From the NCBI GenBank assembly GCA_019843655.1, contig JACDQD010000003.1, forward strand, positions 3,536,925 through 3,600,924: 64,000 nt of DNA, given 5' to 3'. The position numbers and the translations under genes were made by a program. The notes beneath the pieces are model-generated. The model made no database searches, was not told where the DNA came from, and saw only the letters and a list, made by a program, of their open reading frames with translations. Position 1 is the stretch's first letter; the number at the start of each line of letters is the position of its first letter. Source of the DNA: Lethocerus indicus. Lineage: Eukaryota > Arthropoda > Insecta > Hemiptera > Belostomatidae. Positions 13,101 to 24,800 of this stretch are shown piece by piece.

Positions 13101-14391
13101 ATTTTTGAACGTTTAACCATTGTTTCTCTTGACAACGTACACTTTTCTGCAAATTTGGTTTACGAACTCAAAATAGGCGGAGTTTGATACCCTTTTCTCG
13201 CATAATTACGCACTATAAATACTACTACACAATTTTTATTATGAATTTAGTGTAGAAAGAATATCCTTTAGTTAAAAAATGGGATCATTTTCCGAAAAGG
13301 GTGAAATCCCGTTCTATGACATATATCCAGGAAGAGGGGAGAAAGGGGAAATAATTTTACGCTTATTAAACGCTAACATAATTGCCATGGGCGGCGGCAC
13401 ATAATTACATGGAGTTGGGACGGATACAAGGTATCACTATGCAACAGTGTACGACTGGAGACTACTCGTCTACGTGTGTCGCCTCCACAATGCGAATTTA
13501 AAACATCTCGCGCCAACGGTTCGATACAAGGCAGCCGTTCCGGAACCCTATTCGCTGCACTTTCCTCTACGTGGGCATTTTTCGAAATACAAAATTCTCA
13601 ATTTTCGATAACTTCGTTCCAAATCGGAGGTTTAAAAGTTGCTTCGGCATTTTTTAAAAATATAGATAGCGCGCTTCATCTGTCCAACCTTACTCGACCT
13701 GGACCCAATTGTGTCCAGAAGCAAATTTTTTCGTTTTTAATATTAATTAAAACAACTCGGAAACAATACATTTTACTACTGTCAAGACCATTTCTTCGGG
13801 ATTCCCTGCGAGTAAACGTTATCTCAGGCTAAGCGAATGTGTGTAGGGACGGGACCTGTTACGTATATGGATATTCGGCGAAGTTGGGTCTCCTTGTTGA
13901 CTTTGGAGTAAAGTGCCGTCGGTGGGTATTATCTGGGCTAGGTGTGGCCGGAAGGAAGTGACTCGGACCCGGCCCTGCACGGAGGTGCCTCCTTATCTGG
14001 ACCACGTTATATTCCATCCGGCCTAGACTGGCGCCCCCCCACCCCCACCCCAACGACGCCTCGGTATCAATATTTAAATAGGGTCGGCTCCGTCCTCGGT
14101 CCCGAGGAATTGAATAATAGAAATTTTTATTAGGACAGATCGAATGTCCCATGAATAGGGGATGGTGTCGGCCCTCTCAAAGTAGGACATAACACGAGAG
14201 ATTGTATAGCCGTACTTCGACCCCCGCTTCTACAATTCCTTTTTATTGTTAGGGGCGCTTTGTTTCGCGTGTAGAAGAAACACAAAAAAAGAGAACTTTG
14301 GGCCAATATAAAACTGGAATTACATCGCGGAAGAAATTAAATTATAAGTTCCGAATTTCAGAAACGAGCTGTAGAACGGTTGCAATGTGTA
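10131..14391. other. Gene-free DNA
   Basis: No gene recognised. A C-rich patch lies at 10,880-10,920 (alternating GCCCCC units) and a GC-rich patch at 10,960-11,420. The 118-codon frames at 11,202 and 13,476 have no domain and no supporting splice or codon signal. A perfect 6-bp inverted repeat (GGTACT/AGTACC) sits near 10,583. Confidence 0.5.
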
Positions 14392-14447
14392 ATTGAGGAA
14401 ACTCGGTCCCAATCGGAGAATCGAATTACTCTATCCACTGAGCTATT
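14392..14447 (-). pseudogene. tRNA-derived relic (tRNA pseudogene or SINE head)
   Basis: The minus strand reads TAGCTCAGTGGATAGAG, an excellent match to a tRNA D-arm and pol III box A. It continues into TCGATTCTCCGATTGGGACCG, which resembles an anticodon arm region. The expected T-arm/box B (GGTTCGAATCC type) is decayed to a sequence like GAGTTTCCTCAATT, and I cannot fold an acceptor stem. It is therefore not an intact tRNA gene. A T-run lies directly upstream on the minus strand. It could be the head of a tRNA-derived SINE, but I see no second copy in the window. Confidence 0.4.
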
Positions 14448-14661
14448 TTTTTTTTAACTTACAATAATAAATATTACAATAATAAAAACCAGACAACATT
14501 GTTTAGTGGGAAATTTATTCTACAATTATGTACATATTAATTGGGTTAATATGAGTTATTTAAAATTGTATTGTATGATAATAATCTGTAAGATTTTCGA
14601 AAACATACTTTACATACTCACTCGAGTCACCGAGTCACACGCGCTATCACACTCGCCCACA

Positions 14662-14662
<1 letters not shown>

Positions 14663-14722
<60 letters not shown>
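14663..14722. repeat. (AC)n microsatellite
   Basis: Sixty nucleotides of uninterrupted AC, preceded by an imperfect ACAC/TCAC-rich stretch. Confidence 0.97.
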
Positions 14723-14724
<2 letters not shown>

Positions 14725-15490
14725 TTTGCACGCTTCTTGGGTTCAGTGGACCACTATACACAGCGGTTGGTGCTCTGTTTACTTGCGGCTATACGACCGG
14801 TCGTATAACGCCGCTGGAACTATAACGGGGCAAAATTTACACAGGAACTAACTATAACAGTATAGTCCACTTAAACTGTCACGTTCGCAGGTCATTCGCC
14901 GCGGGCCATTTCGGGAGTAAACTGGTTAAAACGGGGTGGACCCCCGACAATTTGGGTGCACTCATTAATTTTCAGTTAGGCACTTCGTTCCTGAATTTAA
15001 AGTGCAGGTCTAGGGTCGGACGTTCTCAAATTCCAGCGGCGAAATGCCCGTGTAAAATTAAAGTGGGTAATCAGTGGTGATTGGAGGAATATAACCGAAG
15101 TAACCGAATCCGTCGCCATGGAGTGGATTACAGTAATTCTAGGCCTTTTCAATGAACCTCTATATTTAGTTTCCGACCAGGAATAGTACAATATTAGCAA
15201 AAGTAAATGTCCAATACGTTTTCCCGTCGATCCTGAGACGTTTGCGGACAAATAGAAATATTTCATTTCCCGGCCCCAAATCAAGAGAGAGTGAGAGAGA
15301 GAAAGGGATGGAGGGATGGCGAGTAAAAGCGGAAGAAAGGAGAGAGGGGCGAAGCGTGACGTTTCAACTACTTTGCAATTAGATTAAGTCTTTCATTTGG
15401 CGGTAACAGATTGGGCTCACTCCAGCTTTTTCCCCAACCCACCCACCCACCTATTTCAACTTCCCTCTCCCTGTGTCACCCATATATATG

Positions 15491-15501
<11 letters not shown>

Positions 15502-15555
<54 letters not shown>
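15502..15555. repeat. (AT)27 microsatellite
   Basis: Fifty-four uninterrupted nucleotides of alternating A and T, preceded by an imperfect TATA/TGTA stretch. Confidence 0.97.
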
Positions 15556-15557
<2 letters not shown>

Positions 15558-15944
15558 TATTGCCGAGGGATGAAATTTTCGGAGAAATGCTAACGCCAAG
15601 ATAGGAAGATATGACAGCGGGTTTGCGGGCGGCTGTGCTACTGAAATGTAGGAGGGGGTTGTCCTCTCGAGGGCCCTTTCTCTTTCCGCTTTTCATAAAC
15701 GACACGGCCTGTTGACGTTTTTAATTTCTTTTTTTTGGGGGGCGGGTGGAGGGTGGTTGGGGGAGAGTGGCACCCGGGAACACCGAAAGTTCGGCCCTGG
15801 AATTATATTGAAAAACTAGTTTTCCGCGAGACGTGGATAAAGCTTATAATACAGTATGTCACACCCGAAACTGATTCAAGTTATGAACTCTCCCATAACT
15901 CTAGTAATTGTATCGGACTATTATTTTTCCTTTCTTTCTCTCAC

Positions 15945-15950
<6 letters not shown>

Positions 15951-16002
<52 letters not shown>
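15951..16002. repeat. (AT)26 microsatellite
   Basis: Fifty-two uninterrupted nucleotides of alternating A and T, about 400 bp downstream of the previous AT tract. Confidence 0.97.
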
Positions 16003-16005
<3 letters not shown>

Positions 16006-16635
16006 TCTTTGGACGAAATCTGTGATATTTATTTCTGTTTCTGAAGATGACGTCGTCACTTGTACAGTTTTTCATCTCTAATGGTTTCTAAAAAGGTTCT
16101 CGGCTTTTCAGAATCTACTCCGCAATTGGTTGAATATCTTCAGTTTTCGTGGGAAAAACACTACTGTACCGACAAGCTATACTAGTGGTATAGATTTCAG
16201 TGTCGCTTCTAAATCTCATTGTCCCGAATCGATTTTCAATACCAACATTCTGTCTGGAAGAGGAAAAAATTCCAGCGCGTCGAATTGCCCGCGATCCCAG
16301 GTGGAATACGTTTTCGCAGAGTAGGAAAGTGGAGCGGAAAACGCGCGTGAAAAATTCAAGGTTCCAATTTTGTAACGATGCCGCTCATCAAGGGCCGCCT
16401 AACCTAACATGCTTACGGCCCCGGGGCTCCAGAGATTGATGGGGAATCTTTTCCAGACAAATGGCTGCTGCCGCCTTCTGTTCTTTTTTCCACCCGCCGT
16501 GCCCTCCCGCCGATGGGAAAATAGACAAAGTGAAAATCATTCCGGAAAACTGTATCCCAAGTTCTTTTCACTACCACCTCCGCGGCTGGATGCCACCTCT
16601 CCATTATTTCACTCTTTCTCTCCCCGCGAAGAGTA

Positions 16636-16656
16636 ACGCTCTTTTCTCAGGTATGT
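16636..16656 (+). promoter_or_regulatory. Acceptor-donor juxtaposition (weak ratchet-like site)
   Basis: CGCTCTTTTCTCAG is followed immediately by GTATGT, so a plausible 3' splice site abuts a plausible 5' splice site. The pyrimidine run is short and GTATGT is a second-rank donor. It is listed because the stronger site at 42.3 kb has the same architecture and orientation. Confidence 0.15.
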
Positions 16657-17028
16657 CGGAAAAAATTTCCTACATTTTTCGGGCGGCCGTATTTCCCTAG
16701 CGGTGTCTTCCCTACCCTTAGGTGGGCGGCCTTCATCAGTCGGATATCTCGTCATTTGCAACATGGATTCTTCCATGTCGGAGTGCGTCACTACCCGACA
16801 TTGCTTGTCGGTATCGAATAAACTCACTTCAACTCTCTTATTTGGGGATTATAATCATTTTCGCAAGAATTAGCCCCACTCCCAGATTGACTTGCATAAT
16901 TAACACCGACTTACGGGGGTGGGGGGAAAGTTAATAATCGGTATTAAATGAATCCGGAAATCGTATTCCCCGAATTGTGTTTCACAAAGCACAGGGTGAT
17001 AACGCCTCGAGCTTTCGCGGCGTAAAGA

Positions 17029-17172
17029 TGGACCCGCTGTGCCGCCCCGAACCTTCCCCACGGCCCCCGGCTTGCCCGTCGACAACTCACATCCTCCACC
17101 CGGCCTCCTACCCGCTGTGCCGCCGGGAACCTCCCCCACGACCCCCGCTTGCCCGTCGACAGCTTGCCCGTT
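17029..17172 (+). repeat. Isolated two-unit copy of the 77-bp satellite
   Basis: Two diverged units are present, with GTCGAC at 17,078 and 17,155, exactly 77 bp apart as in the main array that starts 1.66 kb downstream. The units carry CGCTGTGCC in place of CGCCGTGCC. The second has CCCCCACGACCCCCGCTTG, a variant seen again in the array's penultimate unit near 24,820-24,840. The upstream unit begins within TGGACCCGCTGTGCCG, and the downstream copy ends at AGCTTGCCCG. Confidence 0.9.
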
Positions 17173-17204
17173 CTTTGTTCTATACGATATTTTAAAATCT
17201 CTAC

Positions 17205-17600
17205 ACGCACACAAACCCTATATACTCTCTCCTTACCGCCGAATGGCAATTCGTTTGATACAGGTGGGCCACACTATGCCGATTCAGCTGCCTTTCGGAC
17301 ACAACACGGTTAACACAACACGTATACCTTTACTCTACCTACAAAACACACAAACACTTATCCATACCCTCGAATGGAATTATATTGATACACGGGGCGT
17401 ACCGGTACCCCGGTGCCATTCCGGACGCGGTCTAAACACAACAGTTATACTATATACCTTACCACCCACTACACACAACCCAAACACACTATCTTTTTAC
17501 CGCCGAATGGAAATCGTTTGATACAATACAATAGAGGGTAGGCCGAAGCGGGACTCAGCTGCCTATACGGACGCGGAAAAAAAATCGCGTATACCTAAAA
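17205..17600 (+). repeat. Degenerate ~132-bp tandem repeat, about three units
   Basis: The word GAATGG, followed by a TTTGATAC/ATTGATAC-type end, recurs at 17,241, 17,372 and 17,505, giving periods of 131 and 133 bp. Each unit also holds a CAGCTGCC-type word followed by CGGACGCGG or a variant (near 17,285, 17,412 and 17,556) and an ACACAACCC/ACACAAAC-type stretch. Identity between units is modest and many indels are present. It lies directly against the outlying satellite units. Confidence 0.7.
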
Positions 17601-18832
17601 ATATAATAAAAGTCAGAACCCGCCCCGGCCGAAACCGACAGTCGGTCCACCGTGGGGGTTCCCCCCTCGTACCACCACCGAGGAGTAACGATCATTTTAA
17701 TTGACGTGCGTTTCAAGAGAAACCGGATAAGTGATAAACAACTCTCGTTTAAATACTGGGAAGGATACCGGTTCCACCTGCCCTTCGGACCCATGGGTCC
17801 ATCACAGCACGAGTATTTAAAAAACAAGTAATTTCCTTGTTCCGAATATACTGGGGTTGGTACCAACGCCGCTGCTTAACGCGGTCCAACTTTTTATTTG
17901 CATGTATTAAAATTTTTGCACTTTTATTAGATAATTTCGTAAATTATCGAGTGCTTCTCGGTGCCGTGCTCACCGAGCTGTCTTTCGCTTTCCCCATTTC
18001 GTATAATTCCAGTATTTCAAGTAACAAGTATTTCCTTGTTTCCAACTCTACTCGTGTCTGTATCCGGACTCAGCTGCCCTTTCGGACGCGGTAGAACACA
18101 GCACCGTTCGTAATTATCATCCACCATAATCATCCTTCATATTTCGTAAATTATATAATTTACGTATATTATCAAGTATTTTCTTGGTCTGTGTTAATTG
18201 GGTCACAGTACCGCGGCTAAGCACTGTACCCACATTCTTTCTGACACCTCTTACTTATATATATTTCATATTTTGCACCAGCTATGTTTCATTCAATTTC
18301 ATATTTCGCGCACCAGCTATGTTTCATTCTGCGCACACCTCATTATTGTCTTCCACAGTATTATAGGAAAAACGAGAGTTCACTTGATGCTGAGAGGGAT
18401 AATATATATATTACGTACTCGCATACATAATACATATAGCGGCACCCACAATCACCACCCACCGTGCCCCGTAGCCCAGCCGGATCTCAAATGATCATGT
18501 CAAGTGAGCCGGGTAGTGCCGAACACGACTTCGTGTGTAGAGTGAATGCCTCCCTTATAATAGATAAGAAACCTCAGGACCGGGGTCGACGGCTCCTTCA
18601 CGGTAAAAGTGAAATTGCCTGTGACGGACGACGGCAAGCCATCTCCCGTTAATGTATATTATCAAATTCCCCGGTAATAAACTCGGCAAATAAAAATCGC
18701 CGCAGAGTTTCCAGGCCCCGAATTCGGGGTCACTCGCCTTCGGCACCCCACAGGGCCCGCCCAAGTATCCTCAGCCCACCACCCCGGTAGGCGGTCATCA
18801 CCACCCGGACACGAACATTGTATCTCCTTAAG
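17601..18832. other. Spacer between repeat blocks, with dispersed copies of the same motifs
   Basis: The CAGCTGCC..TTCGGACGCGG word recurs at about 17,775 (variant) and 18,067 (close match). A second word, ACAAGTATTTCCTTGTT, occurs near 17,824 and 18,023. The spacer therefore seems built from decayed units of one or more tandem families. 18,280-18,320 contains a short duplication of a CACCAGCTATGTTTCATTC word. No gene is recognised. An open frame at 18,464-18,652 has no domain I know. Confidence 0.55.
18716..18729. repeat. Perfect 14-bp palindrome
   Basis: CCCCGAATTCGGGG is fully self-complementary. It lies about 100 bp before the satellite array starts. Function unknown. Confidence 0.7.
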
Positions 18833-21800
18833 CCTCCTACCCGCCGTGCCGCCCCGAACCTTCCCCCGGACCACCGCTTGCCCGTCGACAACTCACATCC
18901 TCCCTCCGCCCTCCTACCCGCCGTGCCGCCCCGAACCTTCCCCCGGACCACCGCTTGCCCGTCGACAACTCACATCCTCCCTCCGCCCTCCTACCCGCCG
19001 TGCCGCCCCGAACCTTCCCCCGGACCACCGCTTGCCCGTCGACAACTCACATCCTCCCTCCGCCCTCCTACCCGCCGTGCCGCCCCGAACCTTCCCCCGG
19101 AGCGACAGCTCCACCTTCCCCGGACCGCTTGCCCGTCGACGAACTCACATCCTCCTCCGCCCGCCGTGCCCGCCGTCCCCGGACCAGATACCGACTTGCC
19201 CGTCGACAGCTCCATCCTCCTCCGGCCTCCCTGCCGCCGCGACCACCACCGCTTGCCCGTCGACAGCTCCATCCTCCCTCCGCCTCCTGACCTGCCCGCC
19301 GTGCCGCCCCAGACCTTCCCCCGGACCACCCGCTCCCGTCGACAGCTCCCTCCCTCCGGCCTCCTGCCCGCCGTGCCGCCCCAGACCTTCCCCAGGACCA
19401 CCCGCTTGCCGTCGACAGCTCCCTCCCTCCGGCCTCCTGCCCGCCGTGCCGCCCCAGACCTTCCCCAGGACCACCCGCTTGCCGTCACCACCGCTCCTGC
19501 CGCCGTGCCGCCCCGGACTTCCCCCGGACCACCGCTCCATCCATCCTCCTCCGGCCTCCTGCCCGCCGTGCCAGACCTTCCCCGGACCACCGGCCCGTCG
19601 ACAGCTCATCCTCCTCCGCCCTCCTGCCCGCCGTGCCGCCCAGACCTTCCCGGATGCCGCTTGCCCGTCGACAGCTCACATCCTCCTCCGCCTCCTGCCC
19701 GCCGTGCCGCCCCAGACCTTGGACCACCGCTTGCCCGTTCCATCCTCCTCCGGCCCGCCGTGCCGCCCAGACCTTCCCCGGACCACCCGCTTGTCGACAG
19801 CTCACATCCTCCTCCGGCCTCCTGCCCGCCGTGCCTTGACCTTCCCGGACCACCGGCTTGCCGTCGACAACTCCCATCCTCCTCCGCCTCCACCGCCTGC
19901 CGTGCCGCCGGACCACCGACTTCCCTGCCGTGCCCCCCACCTTCCCCGGACCACCGCTTGCCCGTCGACAGCTCACATCCTCCTCCTCCGCCCTCCTCCC
20001 GCCGTGCCGCCCAGAACCTTCCCCGGACCACCGGCCCGTCGACAACTCCATCCTCCCTCCGCCCTCCTACCCGCCGTGCCGCCCCGGACCTTCCCCGGAC
20101 CACCGCTTGCCCGTCGACAGCTCCCGTCCTCCCTCCGCCCTCCTACTCCACATCATCCTCCTTGCCATCCGGACCCTCCTACCCGCCGTGCCGCCCAGAG
20201 ACCTTCCCCGGACCACCGCTTGCCCGTCGACAACTCATCCTCCCTCCGCCCCGCCCAGACCGCCGCCGTGCCGCCCAGACCTTCCCCGGACCGACCGCTT
20301 GCCCGTCGACAGCTCATCCCTCCTCCGCCTCTACCCGCCGTGCCGCCCCAGACCTTCCCCGGACCACCGCTTGCCCGTCGACAGCTCACATCCTCCCTCC
20401 GCCCTCCTGCCCGCCGTGCCGCCGAGACCTTCCCCGGACCACCGCTTGCCCGTCGACGGCCTCACCTCCCCTCCTGCCCTCCTACCCGCCGTGCCGCCCC
20501 AGACCTTCCCCGGACCACCGCTTGCCCGTCGACAACTCATCCTCCCTCCGGCCCTCCTACCCGCCGTGCCGCCCAGACCTTCCCCGGACCACCGCTTGCC
20601 CGTCGACAACTCCATCCTCCCTCCGGCCCTCCTACCCGCCGTGCCGCCCAGACCTTCCCCGGATACCGCTTGCCCGTCGACAACTTACATCCTCCCTCCG
20701 CCCTCCCCTACCCGCCGTGCCGCCCAGACCTTCCCCGGACCACCGCTTGCCCGTGCCGACAACTCACCATCCTCCCCTCCGCCCTCCTGGACCACCGCCG
20801 TCCATCCTCCCTCCGCCGCCGTGCCCAGAACCTTCCCCGGACCACCGCTTGCCGTCGACAACTCACATCCTCCCTCCGCCCTCCTCCCGCCGTGCCGCCC
20901 AGACCTTCCCCGGACCGACCGCTCCTCCCCTCCCTCCTACTCCGCCGTGCCGCCCAGACCTTCCCCCAGACCGCTTGCCGTCGATCCTCCCCTCTCCGGC
21001 CTCCTACCCGCCGTCCCTTCCCCGGACCACCGCGCCCGTCGACAACTCACATCCCCCTCCGCCCTCCTGCCGCCGTGCCCCCAACCTTCCCCGGACCACC
21101 GCTTGCCCGTCGACAGCTCATCCTCCCTCCGGCCCCTCCTGCCCCGCCGTGCCGCCCAGAACCTCCCCGGACCACCGCGCCCGTCGACAGCTCATCCTCC
21201 TCCGGCCCTCCTGCTGCCGTGCCGAGACCTTCCCCGGACCACCGCCCCGTCGACAGCTCCATCCTCCCTCCGCCCTCCTGCCCGCCGTGCCGCCCAGACC
21301 TTCCCCCGGACCACCGCGCCCGTCGACAACTCCATCCTCCCTCCGCCCTCCTGCCCGCCGTGCCGCCCAGACCGGACCACCGCTTGCCCGTCGACAACTC
21401 CATCCTCCTCTGCCCTCCCTACCCGCCGTGGCCGCCCAGACCTTCCCCGGACCACCGCGCCTGTCGTCACGCATCCTCCCTCCGCCCTCCTACCCGCCGG
21501 TTTAACCTTCCCCGGACCACCGCTGCCTCGACAGCTCCATCCTCCTCCGCCCTCCTGCCGCCGTGCCGCCCAACCTTCCCCGGACCACCGCTTGCCCGTC
21601 GCAGACCTTCCTGGATACCGCTTCCCGTCGACATCATCCTCCCTCGCCCTCCTACCCGCCGTTTTTTCCCCGGACCACCGCTTGCCCGTCGACAGCTCTC
21701 ATCCTCCTCCGCCCTTGCCGCCGCCCCAGACCTTCCCCGGATACCGCTTGCGTCGACAACTCCATCCTCCCTCCGCCCTCCTACCCGCCGAACCTTCCCC

Positions 21801-24800
21801 GGACCACCGCTTGCCCGTCGACAGCTCACATCCTCCCTCCGCCCTCCTACCCGCCGTGCCGCCCAGACCTTCCCCGGATTGCCCGTCGACAACTCATCAT
21901 CCTCCTCCGCCCTCCTACCCGCCGTGCCCCCCAGACCTTCCCCTGCCCGTCGACCACCGGACCACCGCCCGTCGACCTCCATCCTCCCTCCGCCCTCCTG
22001 CCCGCCGTGCCGCCGGACCGCCGTGCCGCTTGCCCGTCGACTCATCCTCCCTCCGCCCTCCTACCCGCCGTGCCGCGAACTTCCCCGGACCACCGCTTGC
22101 CCGTCGACCCATCCTCCCTCTGCCTCCTACCCGCCGTGCCGCCCCAGACCACCACCCTTGCCGTCATCTCCACATCCTCCCTCCGCCCTCCTACCCGCCG
22201 TGCTGCCCCAGACCTTCCCCGGACCACCGCTTCGACAACTCACATCCTCCTCCGCCCTCCTACCCCGCACCACCGCTTGCCCGTCGAGCAGCTCATCCTC
22301 CTCCGCCCTCCTGCCCGCCGTGCCGCCCCAGACCTTCCCCGGACCACCGCTTGCCCGTCGACGCCTCCTACCCGCCGTGCCGCCCCAGACCTTCCCCGGA
22401 CCGCTTGCCCGTCGACAACTTCATCCTCCCTACGGACCTGATCGAGACCTTCCCAGACCACCGCTTGCCCGTCGACAGGCCCTCCTGCCCGCCGTGCCGC
22501 CCCAGACCTTCCCCGGACCGCTTGCCCGTCGACAACTTCATCCTCCCTACGGACCTGATCGAGACCTTCCCAGACCACCGCTTGCCCGTCGACAGGCCCT
22601 CCTGCCCGCCGTGCCGCCCAACCTTCCCCGGACCACCGCTTGCCCGTCCTCCTCCCGTCCCTCCATCCTCCCTCCGCCCTCCACCCGCCGTGCCGCCCGA
22701 GACCTTCCCCGGACCACCGACATCTCACATCCTCCCTCCGCCCTACCTGCCGCGTTTGCACCTTCCCCGGACCACCGCTTGCACAGCTCCATCCTCTCCG
22801 GCCTCCTGCCCGCCGTAGACCTTCCCCGGACCACCGCTTGCCCGTCGACAGCTCACATCCTCCTCCGCCCTCCTACCCGCCGTGCCGAGAGACCTTCCCC
22901 GGACCACCGCTTGCCCGTCGACAGCTCATCCTCCCTCCGCCCTCCTGCCCGCCGTGCCGCCAGACCTTCCCCGGACCACCGCTTGCCCGTCGACAGCTCC
23001 ATCCTCCCTCCGGCCCTCCTACCCGCCGTCCGCAGAACCTTCCCCGGACCACCGCTTGCCCGTCGACAACTCACATCCTCCTCCCTCCTGCCCGCCGTGC
23101 CGTGCCCAGAACCCCCCGGACCACCGCTTGCCCGTCGACATCTCATCCCTCCCTCCGGCCTTGAACCTGACCTGCCGTGCCGCCTAGAACCTTCCCCGGA
23201 CCACCGCGCCCCTCGACATCTCATCATCCTCCTCCGCCCTACTGCTTGTGCCGCCCAGACCTTCCCCGGACCACCGCTTGCCCGTCGACTCTCATCCTCC
23301 CTCCGCCCTCCTACCCGCCGTGCCGCCCAGACCTTCCCCGGACCACCGCTTGCCCGTCGACAACTTACATCCTCCCTCCGGCCTCCTACCCGCCGTGCCT
23401 TCCAGACCTTCCCCGGACCAGCTTGCCGTCACAGCTCATCCTCCCTCCGCTCCTCCTACCCGCCGTGCCGCAGACCTTCCCCGGACCACCGCTTGCCCGT
23501 CGACCTCCATCCTCCTCCGGCCCTCCACCCGCCGTGCCGCCCAGACCTTCCCCGACCACCGCTTGCCCGTCGACAGCTTCCATCCTTCCTCCCTCCGTGG
23601 CCGTGCCGCCCAGACCTTGGATTTGCCGCCCCAGACCTCCTACCCGCCTCCTACCCGTGCCGCTCCATCCCTCCATTTTCCACCATTGAACCTTCCCCGG
23701 ACCACCGCTTGCCCGTCGACAACTTCATCCTCCCTCCGCCCTCCTGCCCGCCGTGCCGCCCAGAACCTTCCCCGGACCACCGCTTGCGTCGACAACTCAT
23801 CCTCCTCCGCCCTCCTACCCGCCGTGCCGCCCAGACCTTCCCCGGACCACCGCTTGCCCGTCGACAGCTCACATCCCTCCGGCCCATCCTACCCGCCGTG
23901 CCGCCCAGACCTTCCCCGGACCACCGCTTGCCCGTCGACAACTCACATCCTCCCTCCTCAGGCCTCCTTGCCCGCCGTGCCGCCCCAGACCTTCCCCGGA
24001 CCACCGCTTGCCCGTCGACAACTTACATCCTCCCTCCGCCTCCTGCCCGCCGTTGAGACCTTGCCCTGGACCGGATACCACCGCTTGCCCCGTCGACAAC
24101 TCACACATCCTCCCTCCGCCCTCCTACCCGGTGCCGCCCGCCTTCCCCGGACCACCGCTTGCCCTGTCGACAGCTCCATCCTCCCTCCGGCCTCCTACCG
24201 GCGCCGTGCCGCCCCGACCACCGCTTGCTGACAACTCATCCTCCTCCGGCCTCCTGCCCGCCGTGCCGCCCCGACCTTCCCCAGACCGCTTGCCCGTCGA
24301 CAACTCATTCCTCCCTCCGGCTCCTCCCGCCGTGCCGCCCCAGACCTTCCCCGGACCACCGCTTGCCCGTCACATCCTCCCTCCGACCTCATCCTCCTCC
24401 GCCCTCCTGCCGTGCCGAGACCTTCCCACCGGCAGCTCCCGTCGATCATCCTCCCTCCGGCCTCCTGCCCGCCGTGCCGCCCCAGACCTTCCCCGGACCA
24501 CCGCCCGCTTGCCCGTCGACATCCATCCTCCCTCCGCCCTCCTGCCTTCCCGCCTCCCCGCTTGCTTGGTCGAGCTCACCTCCCTCCGCCTCCTACCCGG
24601 AGACCACCGCTTGCCCGTCGATCACCTCCTCCCTCCGGCCTCCTACCCGCCGTGCCGCCCCGAACCTTCCCCCGGACCACCGCTTGCCCGTCGACAACTC
24701 ACATCCTCCCTCCGGCCTCCTACCCGCCGTGCCGCCCCGAACCTTCCCCGGACCACCGCTTGCCCGTCGACAACTCACATCCTCCCTCCGGCCTCCTACC

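Larger units (their letters stand above)
14723..16640. other. Gene-free DNA with two AT microsatellites
   Basis: Apart from the AT tracts at 15.50 and 15.95 kb, nothing is recognisable. The YIYIYI runs in open frames here are translations of the AT repeats. 15,290-15,350 is a purine-rich GAGA-like patch. A CCTAACCTAA pair near 16,395 is too short to call telomeric. Confidence 0.6.

Noticed and set aside
14663..14722. CRISPR or other spaced repeat array
   Set aside because: This and the other simple tracts are uninterrupted microsatellites without spacers, and the genome is eukaryotic in character.
15411..16044. Frames with long YIYIYI runs
   Set aside because: Direct translations of AT microsatellites.
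16390..16402. Telomere-like CCTAACCTAA
   Set aside because: Only about two TTAGG-type units, expected by chance and not in an array.
18818..22818. Very long proline/arginine-rich open frames of 895-1736 codons
   Set aside because: They lie wholly within the 77-bp satellite, whose + strand has no stop trinucleotide. Other frames are equally open and the peptide period is 77 residues.
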